DNA from: Diphasiastrum complanatum
Taxonomy: Eukaryota; Streptophyta; Lycopodiopsida; Lycopodiales; Lycopodiaceae
Reading direction: 5' to 3'
Assembly (NCBI GenBank): GCA_029204225.1
Contig: CM055103.1
Coordinates: forward strand, 18,924,925 to 18,988,924
DNA: 64,000 nt
The notes beneath the pieces are model-generated. The model made no database searches. It worked only from the letters and a program-made list of their open reading frames with translations, and had not been told where the DNA came from. This document shows, one piece after another, positions 59,979 through 64,000 of the stretch. Both the position numbers and the translations under genes were made by a program. Within the stretch, counting starts at the first letter, position 1, and the number at the start of each line of letters is the position of its first letter.

Positions 59979-61370
59979 CTAATGTGGATCAAGCATCGAT
60001 CTTGAGATAAGACCAAGATTAGACCTAGGCTTTGAGAAGGCACTTTTGCAAAGTGGCTTTGTGAGAAGATCAACAATACATGAAGATGTGTCGACGTGTT
60101 CAAAGTTGATTTCTCCTCCAATGAGCTTTTCCCTCACAAAATGGTGTGCCACTTCTATATGCTTGCTTCTTGCATGAAAAATAGGATTGTTTGCAAGAGC
60201 TTGGGCCGATATGTTGTCACATTTGATCAAGGGAAGATCATCCTCTTTGATGCAATTTAGCTCCAAGATGTCTTGATCCAAAGCACCTATTTAGTTGTTG
60301 TAGTGAGTGCTTTGTACACGGCCTCACAAGAAGATAGAGATATGGTATCTTGCTTCTTTGAAAGCCAAGACACAAGATTGCCTCCAAGAAAGATAGTATA
60401 TGCATTAATGGACTTTCAATCCATCTTATCACTTGCAAAATCGGAATCCGAATAGCCAACAACGGTTAGATCTTCAGTCTTGAGTAGAAGATACATATCT
60501 TAGAACTCATTTGGCCATCTTCCAATGTTGGATCTTAGGATCTTGCATAAATTGACTCAATTTGTGCACACAATAGCTCAAATAAGGTCTAGTGTTAGTA
60601 AGCCAAATTAAAGAGCCTATAAGACTCCTATAAGTGTGATGTCCTCGAAGGATCTTTCATCACCTTTAATAGGATCTTTTACATGTTGCTCCATGGGAGT
60701 ATCTATGCCTTTACAATTTTGCATATTGAATTTTCTCAACATAGAAAAGACATATCTAGATTGATAAATAAAAGCATACTCTTCATGAAAATCAATCTCA
60801 AGGCCTAAAATGTAATGGATCTCTTCTAGATCTTGCATTTTAAATTCTCTTCCTAATGCATCCTTAGTTTCTTGAACTAGCATCAAACAACTTCCACTAA
60901 GAATAATGTCATCTACATAGATTAGAAGAATGACAACTTTACTACCATCAAACTTTAAATACATAGAAGGATCATAGTCACTAAGCACAAATCCTAATGA
61001 AAGTAGAAAGTTGTTGAGTCTTGAATACCATGATCTAGGTGCTTGCTTCAAGCCATAAAGACTTCTAAATAGCAAACACACCTTAGATTTATCCTTGATA
61101 AATCCTTGAGGTTGTTCCATGTATATCTCCTCCTCAAGATAGCCATTCAAAAAAGCGTTGGAGACATCAAGTTGATACAATTTCCACTTAAAAATTAAGG
61201 CAAGAGAGATTTTGATTCTTATTGTCACCATCTTTGCTATAGGAGCAAAGGTTTCTTCATAGTCAAGGCCATATATTTATGCAAAGCCTTTAGCACATAG
61301 TCTTGCCTTGTACTTGTTGATGGAGCCATCATGATTGTACTTGATCTTGAACACCCACTTGCATCCAATT
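59979..61370 (-). pseudogene. pol: Element 2 RT and RNase H
   Basis: RT frame 61231-60617: YQLDVSNAFLNGYLEEEIYM, YGLKQAPRSWYSR, YVDDIILSG. The two stops of element 1 in this part are absent. A TAA follows AKGFA near 61277, a frameshift lies near 60630, and the RNase H frame is shifted again near 60280. It ends HARSKHIEVAHHF to the stop at 59979. Confidence 0.93.
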
Positions 61371-61454
61371 ATATGCATGTTAGTTGTGGATCCACTAGCT
61401 CCCATGTGTGGTTGGTGATCAAGGCATCATATTCAATCTTCATGGCCTCATACC

Positions 61455-61980
61455 ACTCCTTGGTATTGAGGGCTTCTTGGACATCTTTGGGCTCTTTGTG
61501 AGAAACAAAATAAGCATAAGTGGAATCAAGATCCACTTGCTTTCCTTTGTCATCATAAGTGAGCCTCTTAGGCTCGGATCTCTCCCTCATGGATCTTGTA
61601 GGAGTGAAAATCCGAGGACTTTCATCTTCAAATCTCGACTCCTCCATATGTTGATTGTTATCAATAACAAAAGGTGATAGATTTTGAAATTGCTTGATCT
61701 TGGCCCCTCCAAGATTGTACTTTTCTTCTTCATGAAAAACTACATCTCTACTATCAATTACTTTAGAAGTAGAGAGCATGTAGATTCGATAGGCTTTCTT
61801 GTTGGATGAATATCCAACCATTACTCCTTTGCTTGCACAAGGATCATCCTTCTTTCTCGATTCCAAGGGAATATGGACAAAGCAAATGCATCCAAATGCT
61901 CTAAGGTGTTCAACCTTAGGTTTCTTCAAATAAAGTGCTTCATATGGTGACTTTCCTCCAAGTGCAACATGAGGGAGTCG
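61455..61980 (-). repeat. 523-bp tandem duplication, second copy
   Basis: Repeats the integrase C-terminus to RT linker of 61981-62507, with several substitutions. In this copy the linker stays in frame (VIDNNQHMEESRFEDESP). Confidence 0.9.
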
Positions 61981-62507
61981 ATTGGTATTGAGCGCTTCTT
62001 GGACATCTTTGGGCTCTTGATGAGAAACAAAATAAGCATAAGTGGAATCAAGATCCACTTGTTTTCCTTTGTCATCATAAGTGAGCCTCTTAGGCTCGGA
62101 TCTCTCCCTCATGGATCTTCTAGGAGTGAAAATCCGAGGACTTCCATCTTCAAATCTCGACCCCTCCATATGTTGATTGATCTTCAATAACAAAAGGTGA
62201 TGGATTTTGAGGTAGCTTGATCTTGGCCCCTCCTAGATTGGACTTTTCTTCTTCATGAAAAACTACATCTCTACTTTCAATTACTTTAGAAGTAGAGAGC
62301 ATGTAGATTCGATAGGCTTTCTTGTTGGATGAATATCCAACCATCACTTCTTTGCTTGCACAAGGATCATCCTTCTTTCTCATTTCGAAGGGAATATGGA
62401 CAAAGCATATGCATCCAAATACTCTAAGGTGATCAACCTTAGGTTTCTTCAAATAGAGTGCTTCATATGGTGACTTTCCTCCAAGTGCAACATGAGGGAG
62501 TCGATTG
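61981..62507 (-). repeat. 523-bp tandem duplication, first copy
   Basis: Contains the same linker frameshift as element 1 (STYGGVE, then stop, near 62150-62193). Confidence 0.9.
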
Positions 62508-63478
62508 CAAAGATAGTTTGAACAATTGATGGCCTCACTCCAAAAGTCTTTTGGCAAGGATGCCTCAATTCTAATGGTTTTGGCACATTCACACAAGGTT
62601 CTATTCTTTCTTTCAGCCACCCCATTTTGAGATGGTGTATATGCACAAGAAAACTCCCTTTTAATGCCTTCAAGCTCACGGTAATCATGAAATTTATTGG
62701 AAGTGTACTCACCACCTCCATCACTTCTAAGAATCTTGATTATGTATGAAAATTGCTTTTCAACTAGAGCTTTGAAATTTAGAAAATAGTCAAATACCAT
62801 AGACTTTGAAGCTAGAAGATATAACCAACTAAATCTTGTGAAATCATCAATGAAAGTTACAAAGCAAGTAGCACCACCCTTGCTCTTTGAAGACGAGAAG
62901 TGCACATCCGGGTGTATGAGCTCCAATGGATGTGTAGTCTTAATAGATGACTTTGAAAAAGGGTTCTTAGGAGATTTAGATATGGCACAAGCCTCACATG
63001 GCTTGAAATTTTTGGAGAAAAGATTAGGCAAGCCAATAGCTTTGGCTTTCTTGACCATGGACACCATAGAACTATAGTTAGGATGCCCCAATCTTCAATG
63101 CCATAGTTCCTCCGAGGAAATATGAGAAGCAAAAGTACCATCACAAGAGTTAGCATACTCTTTGGGATCAAGCTTGTAGATTCCACCATATCTAGACCCA
63201 AATGCAAGGATCTCATCATGCTTCTTGATTTTACAAGTATCAACATTGAAATTCACATCTAGTGCACTATCAAGCAATTGCCCAACACTAATAAGATTTT
63301 TCGTTAACTTATAAACAAAAAGTACTTTAGACAAAGAAAGAACTTTTGATGATGAAAGCTTTAAGTGAATGGTCCTTATGCCTTCAATAGCACACTCATG
63401 ATCATTTGCTATGTAGATGGACTTCTTGGCTCCTTCATAAGGTGTCATGGATGAAAAAGAATGCTTGGAGCTACACAT
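62150..63478 (-). pseudogene. pol: Element 2 protease and integrase
   Basis: The protease remnant after the Ala-substituted active site runs 63478-63098. TGA at 63095-63097 falls at LWH-stop-RLGH, identical to element 1. Integrase 63091-62150: CEACAISK, HPDVHFSS, RSDGGGEY, NGVAERKNRT, RLPHVALGGKSPYEAL. Confidence 0.93.
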
Positions 63479-64000
63479 ATGTGAGGAAGCTCCACTGGCG
63501 ATGTACCATGAACCATCCTTCTTGAAAGGTGATTAAGAATAACTCGAGACCATAAGAGATCCTTCTCCATCACTTGCATGAGCATCTCCCTTCTCTTCAT
63601 TGGAAATGTTGGCTTGCTTGAATTGACTCTTCTTCTTGAAGCAATTGGTGGCATAATGCTCCTTCTTGCCACTTCTTGGATGTGAAAGCTTGAGAGGACT
63701 CATCCTCTTCTCCTTTCTCCTTGGAAATAAGATTGTTCTTGCTTGAAGAGGGTTGGTGTTGATTCTTACTTCTTGACTTGTGCTTGTCTTTGGTAAAGAG
63801 GGCTTTACCATCAATGTTGAGAGACAGTCTTTCCATTTTCAAGAGTTTATACTCTTGTCTTGATTCTTCAGAAATGAGCACACTTTGGAGTGCTTCCAAA
63901 CTTGGTAGCTCCTCCTTAATGGCATAACTCTGAATAAGGTTGTCATATTCCTCCTTTAACCCATTAAGTATGACTTGAACAAGTTCATTTTGGTTGATGG
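63479..64000 (-). pseudogene. gag: Element 2 gag (3' part)
   Basis: LEALQSVLISEESRQEYKLL and LSLNIDGKALFTKDKHK match element 1. A ~30-bp deletion near 63670 removes the start of the zinc knuckle and shifts the frame; EHYATNCFKKK remains in another frame. The TAA before the protease matches the one at 3429. Confidence 0.92.

Larger units (their letters stand above)
59348..64000 (-). mobile_element. Ty1/copia element 2, same family as element 1 (5' end outside window)
   Basis: Minus orientation: 3' LTR, RNase H, RT, integrase, protease, gag; gag start and 5' LTR lie beyond 64000. It is very close to element 1 throughout. It has its own lesions (a 523-bp tandem duplication, gag deletion, RT frameshifts) besides those shared with element 1. 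Confidence 0.95.

Overview
This window is plant nuclear DNA. It is AT-rich, contains a spliced eukaryotic translation-factor gene with long introns, and is dominated by LTR retrotransposons (mostly Ty1/copia, some Ty3/gypsy) whose primer sites match plant initiator-Met tRNA. One GC-rich hAT DNA transposon and a small hAT-type MITE are also present. The nested, mostly decayed retroelements and retroelement-filled introns suggest a large-genome land plant. A gymnosperm is plausible, but the sequence does not prove it.

Layout. 1-1147: little beyond a copia gag scrap. 1153-7109: a complete copia insertion (element 1, plus strand) with two LTRs and a 5-bp target duplication. 7115-12684: spacer, then gypsy fragments in both orientations between two inverted-repeat arms. 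12685-18045: remnants of two host-type genes (a class I TCP transcription factor and a TMK-like LRR receptor kinase) and several local repeats. 18057-21802: hAT element with perfect 8-bp target duplication and a degraded BED/dimerisation-domain transposase. 22928-23506: hAT-type MITE.

24024-33251 (minus): the one clearly intact host gene, eIF3 subunit J. It has six coding exons, 229 codons and consistent GT-AG junctions. Intron 5 (5.4 kb) holds a truncated copia element. Intron 2 holds a gypsy gag-protease fragment and a second copy of exon 2 that keeps both splice sites and reads open in frame. The likely promoter lies at 33252-33810, with a telo-box and Site II motifs.

33860-45130: LTR-derived sequence, then an old copia element (element 4, plus) interrupted by a small TRIM-like insertion and by element 3 (38064-43931, minus). 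Element 3 has nearly identical LTRs and a perfect 5-bp target duplication. 45131-45330 is a (GT)n(GA)n microsatellite. 45606-46037 encodes part of a reverse transcriptase that is neither copia nor gypsy. 46972-50957 is element 5 (minus), with complete LTRs and target duplication but only the RT/RNase H part of pol. 51500-52390 is a large palindrome. 52562-56670 is a decayed copia element (element 6) split by a solo LTR and carrying two RNase H copies. 56700-58030 is gypsy RT/RNase H. 58310-59347 is a short non-autonomous element with gypsy-type signals. Element 2 (59348 to beyond the window end, minus) is inserted in its second LTR.

Elements 1 and 2 are the same family and share the same internal stops, a frameshift and a protease active-site substitution. 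Their template was therefore already defective and was probably mobilised in trans. No rRNA, tRNA or CRISPR feature was found. Most calls rest on recognisable protein motifs, terminal repeats and target duplications read directly from the sequence; family names come from general knowledge of these superfamilies.
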